Shown here: piece by piece, positions 15,789-29,760 of the stretch
Numbering within the stretch: position 1 is the first letter of the stretch
How the letters are laid out: each line of letters opens with the position of its first letter
Assembly (NCBI GenBank): GCA_025353105.1
Contig: JANXRG010000033.1
Span: 1-64,000, forward strand
From: Verrucomicrobiota bacterium
GTDB lineage: Bacteria > Verrucomicrobiota > Verrucomicrobiia > Chthoniobacterales > SZAS-18
DNA: 64,000 nucleotides
Direction of reading: 5' to 3'
The notes under the pieces: model-generated
What the model saw: only the letters and a program-made list of their open reading frames with translations
Databases searched by the model: none
Told to the model about the DNA's origin: nothing
Translations under genes and position numbers: made by a program

Positions 15789-17255
15789 ATGTTCCGCCGA
15801 CCACCCCGCATGACCCCCCACATTCTTCAGGCATCCACGCGTGCTTATCTGAATTCGCCGGCGGATGCGGCGGGGACGGCGACACCGGTGCCGCCACCCT
15901 CCGGCCGCTATGAGTTGGGGGGACTGATTGCGACGGGCGGGCTGGGTGAGGTCTACCGCGCGTGGGATCGCCAGCTCCAGCGCAAAGTTGCGCTCAAGCG
16001 AATCATCACGTCCAGCCCGGTGAAGGGCGAGGCGTATGCGCGCGCCGTGACCGAAGCGACCCATCTCGCGGCGCTGCAGCACCCGAACATTGTCAGCGTG
16101 TATGACCTCGGCATGGATGACCGGGGGCCGTATGTGGTCATGGAACTGATCGAGGGCGAAACGCTCGAGGCCGTGGCTAGCCGCGCCGCGTTTCCGCTGG
16201 ATGACTTTGCGCGGCTCGCCCGTGAATCGCTTGATGGGATCGCCGCGGCGCATCACATCGGCCTGCTGCATCGCGACCTCAAGCCGAGCAATCTCATGCT
16301 GCGCTGGGGCCGCACGAGTTCCTTCCAGGTGAAGCTGCTCGATTTCGGTCTGGCCAAGATTTCCGCCAAGCCGGAGCTGCAGACGCGCCTGCAGGACAAC
16401 AGCGTTTTCGGCTCGATTCACTACATGGCGCCCGAGCAGTTCGAAGGCAAGCCGTTCGATCAGCGCACGGACTTGTACGCGCTCGGCTGCATGTTCTACT
16501 ACGCACTGACCCGGCAGAATCCCTTCCAGGGCGACACCGTCGCGGCCGTGATGAGCGCCCACTTGAATCACACATTCGTGCCGCTGGAATTGCTCCGTCC
16601 GGATCTCTCGCCTGAGCTTTGCACCTGGGTGACCAAATTTTTCAACTTCCGGCCGGATAACCGACACGAAAGCGCCATGGTCGCACTTCAGGCGCTCGAT
16701 CAGGTGATTTCGCCACGCGCGGCGACCGCCGCCGTCGCACCCGCCCCAATCCGGACCGTTCGGGCGAAGGTCGTCGCGCCCGCGTTCGCGCTCGGGGTGG
16801 CGTTCAGCCTCGCATGGTTCCTCCTGATTCAGCCGATGATCAGCCGGCAGATCCGTGATATCGAAGTTCCCAAGGTCATCCGGCCCACGCCGAGCCCTCT
16901 GGTCGAACCACCGGACGTCTCATCCATCCTTCGGCCCACCGGTGACGCGATGTCGGCTTCGGACTTGGCCGTCCTGCGCGAGAAGCTGGGCCAGACGGTT
17001 CGCGTGGAGGGCGTCGTCACCGCGATGAGCGAGGATCCCTCCCTCGACATGCTTTTCCTGCGCCTGGGCCGATCGGACGCGGGCAGTGGTCTGGTGCTCG
17101 CCTTCCCTGACGCCAGCAAGTTCGCGGATCGGTCGGCGGAAGCGCTGGGCGCTTTCGTGGGCAAGAAGGTCAGCGTCGAGGGAAAGCTCACCGAGCAGAA
17201 TGGCATGCTCCGCCTCGTCGTAAGCGACGTGAAATCGGTCGTGGTCGCGCCGTAG
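15789..17255 (+). CDS. Membrane-anchored Ser/Thr protein kinase with C-terminal OB-like domain
   Basis: 488 residues from the ATG at 15789; a start at 15810 is also possible. Kinase motifs in order: glycine loop IATGGLGEVYRAWD, VALKRI lysine, HRDLKPSNLML catalytic loop, LLDFGLAK, YMAPEQF and DLYALGCMFY. This is the PknB/Hanks type. About residue 340 a single transmembrane helix (FALGVAFSLAWFLLI) is followed by a linker and a roughly 100-residue beta domain (TVRVEGVVTAM...KKVSVEGKLTEQNG) resembling an OB fold. The kinase would face the cytoplasm and the OB-like part the periplasm. Targets unknown. Confidence 0.9.
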   Translation: MFRRPPRMTPHILQASTRAYLNSPADAAGTATPVPPPSGRYELGGLIATGGLGEVYRAWDRQLQRKVALKRIITSSPVKGEAYARAVTEATHLAALQHPNIVSVYDLGMDDRGPYVVMELIEGETLEAVASRAAFPLDDFARLARESLDGIAAAHHIGLLHRDLKPSNLMLRWGRTSSFQVKLLDFGLAKISAKPELQTRLQDNSVFGSIHYMAPEQFEGKPFDQRTDLYALGCMFYYALTRQNPFQGDTVAAVMSAHLNHTFVPLELLRPDLSPELCTWVTKFFNFRPDNRHESAMVALQALDQVISPRAATAAVAPAPIRTVRAKVVAPAFALGVAFSLAWFLLIQPMISRQIRDIEVPKVIRPTPSPLVEPPDVSSILRPTGDAMSASDLAVLREKLGQTVRVEGVVTAMSEDPSLDMLFLRLGRSDAGSGLVLAFPDASKFADRSAEALGAFVGKKVSVEGKLTEQNGMLRLVVSDVKSVVVAP

Positions 17256-17349
17256 GCCGTGTCCACGGTGCTCGCGGAGTGGCCGCTCGCATCCGCCGCT
17301 TTTTCCTTTGCATCGCCGCGGTCACGCCGCAGCTTTGGGTCACCTCCGC

Positions 17350-18135
17350 ATGACCCCGTCGAACCCGTCGCGACCCAGCGGCAAGCGCATTCAGTTCATG
17401 GCGACGTGCCTCTGCGACGCGTTCTATGACGAGGCGGCGATTGCGACGGTGCAGGTACTTGAGCACGTCGGTTGCTCGGTGGAATTTCCCGAGGCGCAAA
17501 CCTGCTGCGGCCAGCCCGCGTTCAACGGCGGCGACTGGAAGGCATCGCGCAAGGTCGTGCGCCACACGGTCAAGACTTTCGCGGGCGAACATCCGGTCGT
17601 GGTTCCGTCTGGATCCTGCGCGGGAATGCTGTTCCATGGTGCGCCGCTCGAATTTGAGCACGAAGCCGATCGCGCGGAGGTCGAGTCGCTCGGACGCCGC
17701 ACTTGGGAGCTGGCCGACTATCTCGTGAACGGCCTCGGCGTCGCCGCGTGGCCCGGCCATTACCGCGCGACGATTGCGTTTCATCGCTCGTGCCATTCGC
17801 GCGGGACGCCGAGCGGCGAAGCGGCCCTGACGCTGCTGCGATCGATCGAGGGGCTGCAGATCGTTGAATTCGGCGAGGCCGAGCAATGTTGCGGCTTCGG
17901 CGGCACCTTTTCCGTCTCGTTTCCAAACATTTCCGCCGCGATGGGCGCGTTGAAACTCGACCACATCATCGCGGCGAAGCCGGAGGCGATTGTCTCCGCC
18001 GACATGAGTTGCCTGATGCATCTCAGCGGTCTGGCGGAAAAGGCGGGCCGGGCGATCCCGACGCTTCACTTTGCGCAGGTGCTGCGCGATGCTTTGGCCA
18101 ACGCCAACCTGCTACCCGTCGTTGTCGAGTCATGA
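17350..18135 (+). CDS. lutA: L-lactate utilisation Fe-S protein LutA (LldE-like)
   Basis: 261 residues with two CCG domains: QTCCGQPAFN and EQCCGFGGTF, each with its upstream cysteine (MATCLCDAF and HRSCHSRG). These bind Fe-S cofactors in heterodisulfide-reductase-like proteins. With LutB and LutC it oxidises L-lactate to pyruvate in the cytoplasm. The ATG at 17350 is chosen because upstream codons are not family-like. The stop overlaps the lutB start (ATGA), showing coupled translation. No lactate regulator gene is adjacent. Confidence 0.92.
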   Translation: MTPSNPSRPSGKRIQFMATCLCDAFYDEAAIATVQVLEHVGCSVEFPEAQTCCGQPAFNGGDWKASRKVVRHTVKTFAGEHPVVVPSGSCAGMLFHGAPLEFEHEADRAEVESLGRRTWELADYLVNGLGVAAWPGHYRATIAFHRSCHSRGTPSGEAALTLLRSIEGLQIVEFGEAEQCCGFGGTFSVSFPNISAAMGALKLDHIIAAKPEAIVSADMSCLMHLSGLAEKAGRAIPTLHFAQVLRDALANANLLPVVVES

Positions 18136-19604
18136 ACGCCCAGCTGATTGATCAATTCGCCGCGAAGCTTTCGCACGAGCGGCAAAATTCTGTCTATCTC
18201 GGCAGCAAGGCCGGCCACGACAAGCGGACGCAGGTGCTCTTCGACGCGTTCCCGCTCGCGAACGACCTGCGGGTGCTCGCCGGTGAAATCAAACAGCACG
18301 CAATCGAGCACCTCGACACCTACCTCCCGCAGGTGGAGGAACGCCTGACCGCAAACGGTGCCAAAGTCCACTGGGCGTCTTCCGCGGAAGACGCCTGCGC
18401 GGCCGTGCACCAGATCATGCAGCAGCACGGCGCCACGCGCATGGTGAAGGCGAAGACGATGGTCAGTGAGGAAATCGAACTCGAAGCCTATCTCAAAGCG
18501 CGCGGCATCGAAGCCCTCGAGACCGATCTCGGCGAGTTCATCGTGCAACTCGACGGCGATCACCCGAGCCACGTGGTGAAACCGATCATCCATAAGAACC
18601 GGCGCGAAATTGCGGAATCATTCGAAAAGCACGGACTCGGCGCGTACAACGACGAACCCGGCGTCATCACCCGGCGCGCGCGAAATTTTCTCCGGCACAA
18701 ATACCTGCAGGCCGATGTCGGGTTGACCGGCGCGAACTTCGTCATCGCGGAAAGCGGCCGGCTCGTCATCGTGACGAACGAGGGCAACTCGCGCTTCTCG
18801 CTCGCCGCCACGAAAGTGCACATCGCGCTCGTCGGCATCGAAAAAATCCTGCCGCGTGATCGCGACCTGTCCCTCCTGCTGAATCTCCTCGCGCGGTCCG
18901 CCACGGGCCAGCAGCTCACGGTCTACACCGAATTCATCTCCGGTCCGAAATCAGCGGCGCAGCCCGACGGCCCGGAGGAGATGCACGTCGTCTTCGTCGA
19001 CAACGGTCGCACCGACGTGCTCGGCAGCGAGTGCCGGGAAATCCTGCGCTGCATTCGCTGCGGCGCGTGCATGAACGTCTGCCCCGTTTATCGCCAGGCC
19101 TCCGGCCACGCCTATCGCAGCGTCTATCCCGGCCCGGTCGGTGCGGTACTTTCGCCTTTGCTCGCCGGCGATCGCTTTCCCGAAATGGCGGATCTGCCCA
19201 AGGCGTCCAGCCTCTGCGGCGCGTGCCAGGAAGTCTGCCCGGTAAACATTCCGATTCCCGATCTGCTGCTGCGCCTGCGCGACAAGGGCAAGCGCGCGGG
19301 CGTGTCGTCGCCGGGCGTACCGCCGATGTGGCCATGGGCGCTGCTCGCGTCGCAGCCGATGGCGTGGCGGACCGCGCTCATGGCGGGCAAGGCGATGGAC
19401 CATGTGCCCATGCGTTTCCTGCCGGTGCCGGCGGTGCAGGCGTGGATCGGCGCGCGCACGCTGCCGAAGTGGCGCGGCGGTGAATTCCGAAAATGGATGA
19501 AGAACCGGGGCCAACCGGTGGAACCGAGACGCCAGACCTCGCGCGTGCAGATCCTGCCGGACGCCAAACCCGCGACCATTGCCGGGGCCATCGCGAAAAC
19601 GTGA
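18132..19604 (+). CDS. lutB: L-lactate utilisation Fe-S/LUD protein LutB (LldF-like)
   Basis: 490 residues, normal for LutB. The N-terminal LUD domain (VKAKTMVSEEIELE, GANFVIAESG, VTNEGNSRFS) is followed by two 4Fe-4S motifs, CIRCGACMNVCPVYR and CGACQEVCPVNIP, and the DUF3390 tail. It is the electron-transferring subunit of the Lut lactate oxidase. Start fixed by the 4-nt overlap with lutA. In most genomes lutC follows directly; here it lies 3.3 kb downstream, after three unrelated genes on the same strand. Confidence 0.93.
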   Translation: MNAQLIDQFAAKLSHERQNSVYLGSKAGHDKRTQVLFDAFPLANDLRVLAGEIKQHAIEHLDTYLPQVEERLTANGAKVHWASSAEDACAAVHQIMQQHGATRMVKAKTMVSEEIELEAYLKARGIEALETDLGEFIVQLDGDHPSHVVKPIIHKNRREIAESFEKHGLGAYNDEPGVITRRARNFLRHKYLQADVGLTGANFVIAESGRLVIVTNEGNSRFSLAATKVHIALVGIEKILPRDRDLSLLLNLLARSATGQQLTVYTEFISGPKSAAQPDGPEEMHVVFVDNGRTDVLGSECREILRCIRCGACMNVCPVYRQASGHAYRSVYPGPVGAVLSPLLAGDRFPEMADLPKASSLCGACQEVCPVNIPIPDLLLRLRDKGKRAGVSSPGVPPMWPWALLASQPMAWRTALMAGKAMDHVPMRFLPVPAVQAWIGARTLPKWRGGEFRKWMKNRGQPVEPRRQTSRVQILPDAKPATIAGAIAKT

Positions 19605-19761
19605 GGAGCGCGGCGCGCGATCACGATGCCGCGTGCCCAAGGTGGATTGGCCGCTCCGAGGACGATGGCAACCCATCGAGCCGCGCCGCGGGTCGCAAAT
19701 TCGCCGCGCTCGACTTTCCTTCCCGCTTGGCACCGAAGTCCACGCAGGTCATGATTTTCGC

Positions 19762-20223
19762 GTGGACATCGAAAAGGAATTTCGCGCCGTTATCGGTTCG
19801 CTGAATGCAGCCTCGATCCCGTATGCCGTCTGCGGTGGCTTCGCCGTCATCATCCACGGATTTCCCCGATTCACTGAGGACATCGACCTCCTCGTTCGCG
19901 AGGGAGATCTCGACCGAATCAAGAACACCGTTCGGGCGCTTGGGTTTACGATTGATTCCGGCTCTTTCGTCTTCAAGCCCGGTCAACCCGGAGAGTCACG
20001 CTTTTCCCGTTTGGTCAAAGTTGAGGGGGAGGATTTTGTCATGTTGGATTTACTCGCGGTCACGCCAGCACTCGAAGCGGCATTTGCTGATCGGAAGACG
20101 TTTCCGGTCGACGCGCTGGAAGTTTCGGTCATCAGTCGCGACGGGCTCCGGCAAATGAAGAGCTCCGCCGGACGCGCAAAGGATCTCGAGGATTTGCGAA
20201 AGCTTCGATTGGAACAAGGCTGA
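19762..20223 (+). CDS. Nucleotidyltransferase-fold protein (MNT/AbiEii-like), possible toxin-antitoxin member
   Basis: 153 residues from GTG 19762. The core reads VCGGFAVIIHGFPRFTEDID: a GG motif followed by a DxD pair typical of small nucleotidyltransferases (MNT, AbiEii/DUF6036 type). The C-terminal part ends in KDLEDLRKLR, as in genes of this group. It is followed after 6 bp by a 75-codon gene. Small nucleotidyltransferases often modify or neutralise a partner in toxin-antitoxin systems. Whether this pair is one is not shown. It sits between lutB and the OPT transporter, apparently inserted into the lut cluster. The 157 bases before it hold nothing I recognise. Confidence 0.7.
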   Translation: MDIEKEFRAVIGSLNAASIPYAVCGGFAVIIHGFPRFTEDIDLLVREGDLDRIKNTVRALGFTIDSGSFVFKPGQPGESRFSRLVKVEGEDFVMLDLLAVTPALEAAFADRKTFPVDALEVSVISRDGLRQMKSSAGRAKDLEDLRKLRLEQG

Positions 20224-20229
20224 GAAAGC

Positions 20230-20457
20230 GTGCAAATCATGGAGATGACCCCCGAGGAAGCGGAGCGGCAGAAGGATTTCTACCGCGGCATCAACAACGA
20301 CATGTCATCGGCGGCCATTTCCCGGCGACTCAAAATCGTGGGCGGCCTCTACCGGCTGGGCCGCCAGCTTTACCGGGCCGGCCGCCACCATCGTGGTGAA
20401 CCGCCCGAAAACGTGGACAGCTTCCTTCGACGCGTCGCGGAATTTCCAGATCAATAA
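20230..20457 (+). CDS. Small basic protein paired with the nucleotidyltransferase
   Basis: 75 residues from GTG 20230; an ATG at 20239 (MEMTPEE) is an equally good start. Composition is charged: an acidic/helical N-terminus (TPEEAERQKDFYRG) and an Arg-rich middle (RRLKIVGGLYRLGRQLYR). No HEPN RxxxxH motif is visible, so it is not an obvious HEPN toxin. Its tight spacing to the nucleotidyltransferase suggests a functional pair. The 98 bases after it contain no feature I can name. Confidence 0.55.
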   Translation: MQIMEMTPEEAERQKDFYRGINNDMSSAAISRRLKIVGGLYRLGRQLYRAGRHHRGEPPENVDSFLRRVAEFPDQ

Positions 20458-20555
20458 ATAGATTGGCGCATTTGATGGGGTTCCATGCCGCTTCCCGCCT
20501 TGTCACGCCGCGCGGTGCGTGAATACTGAGCGGAAAATTTCCCGCCCCCATCAAG

Positions 20556-22889
20556 ATGTCCGCCATTCCCGCTAGCACCGCACTCGCCCCCGAGCCTTTT
20601 ATCGCGCCGCAAACCCTGATGCGCGAGTTCACCGCGCGCGCGGTCATCACCGGAACCATTCTCGGGGTCGTGTTTGGCGCGTCTTCGCTCTACCTCGTGC
20701 TCAAGGTGGGCCTGACGGTCAGCGCCTCAATCCCCGTGGCGGTCATCGCGCTCGCGCTGTTCCGCGGCCTGTCCAAGCTGGGCGTGCGCGATTCCACCAT
20801 CCTGGAAAATAACATCACGCAAACGGCCGGCTCCGCGGGGGAATCCATTGCGTTCGGCCTTGGGGTCACGATGCCTGCGATTCTAATCCTCGGCTTCGAT
20901 CTGGAAATCGCCCGCGTGATGCTGGTGGCTGTCCTCGGCGGTCTGCTCGGGATCCTGATGATGATTCCACTGCGGCGAGCGCTGATCGTGAAGGAACACG
21001 CCTCGTTGAAATACCCCGAGGGCACGGCCTGCGCCGCGGTGTTGAAAGCCGGCTCGACCGCGAAAGATCGGGCGCAGGCCTCGCCGTCCGCCCAAGCGGA
21101 GATCAAAGCGGCGGCGGCGGCGGGACTTGGTTCGTCGCCCGGCGCCAAGGTGATCTTCGGCGGATTCTTTATCGGCCTGCTCTACAAGGTCGGAAGCGTT
21201 GCCCTGCGACTTTGGAAAGAGACGACCGGCTACGTTTTCAGTGAACCGATGAGAGGCAGTTCGGTGGCAATCGAAGCGTCGCCCGAGCTCCTCGGCGTTG
21301 GTTACATCATCGGTCCCCGCGTCGGATCGATCACGGTGGCTGGCGGCATCCTTTCGTATCTCGTCCTGATTCCGCTCATCAAGTTCTTCGGGGACGCGAT
21401 GACCACCGTGGTGGCGCCCGGCAAAGTGCTCATCTCCGCGATGGAACCGGATGACATTCGCAGTGCCTACGTGCTCTACATCGGAGCCGGCGCCGTCGCC
21501 GCGGGCGGACTGATCAGCCTGCTCCGCGCCCTCCCGATGATCTGGCACGGCATCCGGATGGGGCTGCGCGATGTCGGCATTGCCCGGAGCGACAAAGGCG
21601 CCGATACGACGTTGCGCACCGAGCAGGACCTCCCGATGAAATTCGTCGGCATCGGCGTTTTGCTCCTGCTCGCGGCGATCATGATGGCGCCCTCGCTGAA
21701 CATGAACCTTCTCGGGGCGCTCATGATTGTGATCTTTGGTTTCCTCTTCGTCACCGTCTCGTCGCGGATCACCGGGGAAGTGGGATCGACGTCGAATCCG
21801 ATCTCGGGCATGACGGTTGCCACGCTCCTTCTCACCTGCCTCATCTTCCTTGCGGTCGGTTGGACCGGCGGTCCCTATTACGTGACCGCGCTGTCGGTCG
21901 GTGGCATCGTTTGCATCGCCTCGTCGAACGGCGGCACGACTTCGCAGGACTTGAAGACCGGCTTTCTCCTCGGCAGCACGCCGAAGCTGATGCAGTACGC
22001 GATATTGATCGGCGCGTTTGCGTCGGCGTTGGCGCTGGGCCCGATTCTGCTCGTGCTGAACAAGACCGGCACCGTTTTTGTTCCCGCCTCGCAAGTCGCT
22101 CCCGGCCTGACGACCAATCCGGCAGTGCTGACCAATCACGAATCGCTGACGGGCCCTCAAGCCCGCGGGAACGACAATGTCTATCTCTCGTGGCACAAGA
22201 CGGATGATGTGGGCGGTCCGGCCGGGAAATATCTCGTCGATGATAAGGGCGCCGCGGTCTGGTTCGTGGATCCGGGCATCAACGGCACCTTTAAGAAGCG
22301 GCCCGACGGCTCGGAGGTGAAGAAATTCAACGCCCCCAAGGCGGTGCTCGTGTCCTACATCATCAAGGGAATTCTCGATCGAAAACTCCCGTGGGGACTG
22401 GTCTTGCTCGGCGTGATGATCGCCCTTGTTCTCGAGCTTTGCGGAGTGTCATCACTGGTCTTTGCCGTCGGTGTCTACCTTCCCCTTTCCTCGTCGGCAC
22501 CACTGTTCGTGGGCGGTGCGGTCCGCTGGCTCGTCAATCGCTATTGGAAAAAACAGCCCGGCCACGCCGAGCTGAGTCACGAACAATTCGTCGCGGAAAC
22601 CGACAAGAGCCCGGGCGTCCTCCTCAGTTCCGGCTACATCGCCGGGGGGGCCATCGCGGGAATCGTGATTGCGATTCTCGCCGGCGCGCTGCCCGATTTG
22701 GACACCAGCCTGAACAATTGGTCCGAGGCCAATAACCCGTTCTTCAGTTCGAAATTCTGGACGGAGGGGGCCGCGACCGGCGCACGCGATTGGTCGGACG
22801 CGCTGTCTCTCATCCCGTTCGTTTCGCTCCTGCTCTTCCTTTACTTTGTGGCCCGCGGGAAGCTGCTGTCGCCAAAGCCCGTCACGTGA
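20556..22889 (+). CDS. OPT-family oligopeptide/metal-chelate transporter
   Basis: 777 residues with about 14-16 hydrophobic spans, the standard OPT size. Signature segments include TGTILGVVFGASSLYLVLKVGL near the start (shown by its core TILGVVFGASSLYL), NNITQTAGSAGES, KYPEGTACAAVLKAG and GGTTSQDLKTGFLLG. OPT proteins are proton-coupled importers of oligopeptides or related compounds in the inner membrane. A long hydrophilic loop lies at about residues 520-600. Its stop overlaps the lutC start by GTGA, so it is translationally coupled to a lactate-oxidation gene. This arrangement is unusual and raises the question of what it imports. Confidence 0.92.
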   Translation: MSAIPASTALAPEPFIAPQTLMREFTARAVITGTILGVVFGASSLYLVLKVGLTVSASIPVAVIALALFRGLSKLGVRDSTILENNITQTAGSAGESIAFGLGVTMPAILILGFDLEIARVMLVAVLGGLLGILMMIPLRRALIVKEHASLKYPEGTACAAVLKAGSTAKDRAQASPSAQAEIKAAAAAGLGSSPGAKVIFGGFFIGLLYKVGSVALRLWKETTGYVFSEPMRGSSVAIEASPELLGVGYIIGPRVGSITVAGGILSYLVLIPLIKFFGDAMTTVVAPGKVLISAMEPDDIRSAYVLYIGAGAVAAGGLISLLRALPMIWHGIRMGLRDVGIARSDKGADTTLRTEQDLPMKFVGIGVLLLLAAIMMAPSLNMNLLGALMIVIFGFLFVTVSSRITGEVGSTSNPISGMTVATLLLTCLIFLAVGWTGGPYYVTALSVGGIVCIASSNGGTTSQDLKTGFLLGSTPKLMQYAILIGAFASALALGPILLVLNKTGTVFVPASQVAPGLTTNPAVLTNHESLTGPQARGNDNVYLSWHKTDDVGGPAGKYLVDDKGAAVWFVDPGINGTFKKRPDGSEVKKFNAPKAVLVSYIIKGILDRKLPWGLVLLGVMIALVLELCGVSSLVFAVGVYLPLSSSAPLFVGGAVRWLVNRYWKKQPGHAELSHEQFVAETDKSPGVLLSSGYIAGGAIAGIVIAILAGALPDLDTSLNNWSEANNPFFSSKFWTEGAATGARDWSDALSLIPFVSLLLFLYFVARGKLLSPKPVT

Positions 22890-23503
22890 GCGATTCGCGC
22901 GAGAAAATTCTTGGCCGCGTGCGCGCCGCGCTCACGCCGCTGCCGCAACGCGCGGCGTATCCGGAATACGCGGATGAGGTGGCAGTGATGAAGCAACTCT
23001 TCGTCGACGGGCGCGATCTCTGGTCGCTGTTTGCGGAACGACTGGCCGCCGTGAACGGCCTCGCCCTCGACCGCGCCGATACGCTGGTCGCCTGGCTGCG
23101 CGAGCGCAGCCATCTGCACGGCTACTGTGATCCAGCGCTCTGGCCGTCGCTCGCGCCGCATTTCAACGAAATCTTCACCGTCGAGATGGAATTCGATCGC
23201 GCGCGGGTGGATGACTATGCGTTCGGCATCACGCGCGCCGCCGGCGCGATCGCGGAGACGGGCACGGTGATCCTGCAGGATGCCAGCACGTCGCGTCGGC
23301 TGGGCGCGCTCGCGCCGTGGGTGCATATTGCGGTTTTCCCCCGTGAAAAACTGTATGCGACGATCCCGGAAGCCATCGCGGCGCTTGGTCCCGACCCGAA
23401 CACGATTTGGGTCACGGGACCATCCAAGACCGCCGACGTCGAGGGCATCCTCATCGAGGGCGTCCACGGGCCGGGCGAGCAGATCGCGCTTTGTTTGGCG
23501 TAG
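22886..23503 (+). CDS. lutC: L-lactate utilisation LUD-domain protein LutC (YkgG-like)
   Basis: 205 residues. GTG 22886 overlaps the OPT stop by four bases. Family motifs: AFGITRAAGAIAETGTVIL, the LGALAPWVHIAVF strand and the closing TADVEGILIEGVHGPGE, which is nearly invariant in LutC/YkgG. It completes the LutABC lactate oxidase although it is separated from lutAB by 3.3 kb. No promoter is evident directly before it, so expression probably depends on the upstream transcript. Confidence 0.9.
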   Translation: MSDSREKILGRVRAALTPLPQRAAYPEYADEVAVMKQLFVDGRDLWSLFAERLAAVNGLALDRADTLVAWLRERSHLHGYCDPALWPSLAPHFNEIFTVEMEFDRARVDDYAFGITRAAGAIAETGTVILQDASTSRRLGALAPWVHIAVFPREKLYATIPEAIAALGPDPNTIWVTGPSKTADVEGILIEGVHGPGEQIALCLA

Positions 23504-23527
23504 GCTCACAATCCACGAGGCGAGCGA

Positions 23528-24967
23528 TGAGGGTGCGAGTCCGAATCAATCAACCTGCGCGGCGCCCACTGCGAAACGGCCAATTGCGCGGGCAGCCTGT
23601 CTGGCGTTCGCTTTGCCGCTGCTGCTCGCCCTGGCAGGTTGTGACCGCAGCTCCGCCCCCAAATCCGAATCCGCCCTACCCTCGGACTGAATGCCGATGG
23701 CGCCGGGCAAGACCGAGGAGGACGTCGTCGCGGGATTTCCCGAGGTCGATCGAAAGACCTATTTCGACGCGCGAAAAAACCCAGCGATCGCGATTCACGT
23801 CGCGCTTCTCGCCGTCGCGGATGGCTACCAGCAACGCGGACAACATCAGGAGTCCGCCCGCGCCCTGCGCCGCACGGTGGAGATTTTTCCAGAATTCGCG
23901 GGCGGTTGGACGGAGTTGGCCGGCGAACTGTCCCGCTTCGCGCCGGCGGAAGGCGACCTCGCGTTGAAGCGCGCCCTCGAGCTGGAACCAAAATCGACGA
24001 TCACGCTTCGCTATGATGCGCTGCCCAACCTTGGCGCACAGGTGGAACGACTCTTGGCTGAAAACAAAGTTTGCGAGGCGGACAAGCCCGTCGAGCAATT
24101 TGCGCTCATCGCGCAGGATGCCGACTGGGGTTTTCTGCGCATGGCCGCGCGCACGAAGCTCCGCGCCGGCGATCCGGCTGCGGCCATTCCCTTCGCCGAG
24201 AAGGCGCTCAAAATTTATCCCCGCGATTCGGAAACGAAGGTCGTCCTGGGCAACGCCCTGGTCCGAACCGGGCAGGCCGTCCGGGGTGAAAAATTTTTGA
24301 CCGAAATCTCGACGCTTTTTTCAAGGCAGCCAAATTTCATGGCCGAATGGGCGGTCGCGCGTCTACTGGCCGGCAAAGTCGAGGCGGCAGAAGCGCCTGC
24401 CCGGCGGGCGGTCGCCCTTGCACCTGAATTGGCCGATACCCATGCCGTGCTCGGCCGGGTGTTGACCCATCTGCAACGCTATCAACCGGCCATTGTCGAG
24501 ATTCGCGAAGCCCTGAGACTCAACCCGAATTCGGCCCCATTTTGGAGCGACCTTTCCATGGCATTGTTTCAAGCGGAAAACTACGAGGAGGCAAGGGTCG
24601 CCGCCGAGGAGGCGTGGCGTCGCGCGCCGACCAGTGCGCGCTACGGGATGAATCTGGGTGCGGTGCACTTAGGAACAAAGCAGTGGGAGAAGGCTGTCGC
24701 CGTGTTGCAAAAGGTCGTGCAACTCGAGACGAACGACGCGACAAGCTGGAATAATCTTGGTTATGCCCGATTGCAGTTGAATCGTCCTCGCGACGCCGTG
24801 GCGCCTCTTGAAACCGCGGTGACGATAAATCCGAGCTGCGGTCCGCGTGGCTCAATCTTTCCCAGGCCGCCCGCCTCTCGGGCCGTTCGGCTCGCGCGAA
24901 AGCGGCCGAGGAAAAGGCGAAGGCCCTGCCGCCGAATCCGACCGCGCCGTCGCTGCTCGGAAACTGA
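23528..24967 (+). pseudogene. TPR lipoprotein gene, disrupted (lost start, in-frame TGA, 1-nt deletion)
   Basis: A tetratricopeptide-repeat protein readable from 23691 (MPMAPGKTEEDVVAGFPEVD) through about ten TPR-like helix pairs. Upstream in the same frame is a lipoprotein signal (LAFALPLLLALAGCDRSSAP) separated from the TPR part by a TGA at 23688-23690. That signal has no ATG/GTG/TTG start ahead of it; the nearest ATG (23528) is in another frame. At 24831-24835 the frame breaks: INP continues as ELRSAWLNLSQAARLSGR only after losing one base, giving a natural end at TGA 24965-24967. Three lesions argue for decay, or for several assembly errors. The original product was probably an outer-membrane or inner-membrane TPR lipoprotein. 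Confidence 0.7.
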
Positions 24968-25016
24968 ATCCCATCATCGCGATGCCTGCCACCCCGCTCA
25001 GAAACTTCGTTTTCGC

Positions 25017-29582
<4,566 letters not shown>

Positions 29583-29760
29583 ACGGTCAAGGGTTGGCAG
29601 CCGAGCAGGACCCGACAGCAATTGTTCCAGCGGCCGCAAATCCCTCCGCGGCCCGGCTGCAACCCTTTCTCCCAGTCCCTGAACGACTTCATCGAAACGC
29701 ACGAAACCTAGCGCGACCGCGCGAAATGAAAACGATTTTTTCCGCGGCGCGCCACCCGCA

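Noticed and set aside
19725..19750. Sigma-54 promoter before the nucleotidyltransferase (TTGGCAC)
   Set aside because: The -24-like TTGGCAC is not followed by a GC element of the TTGC type at the right spacing.
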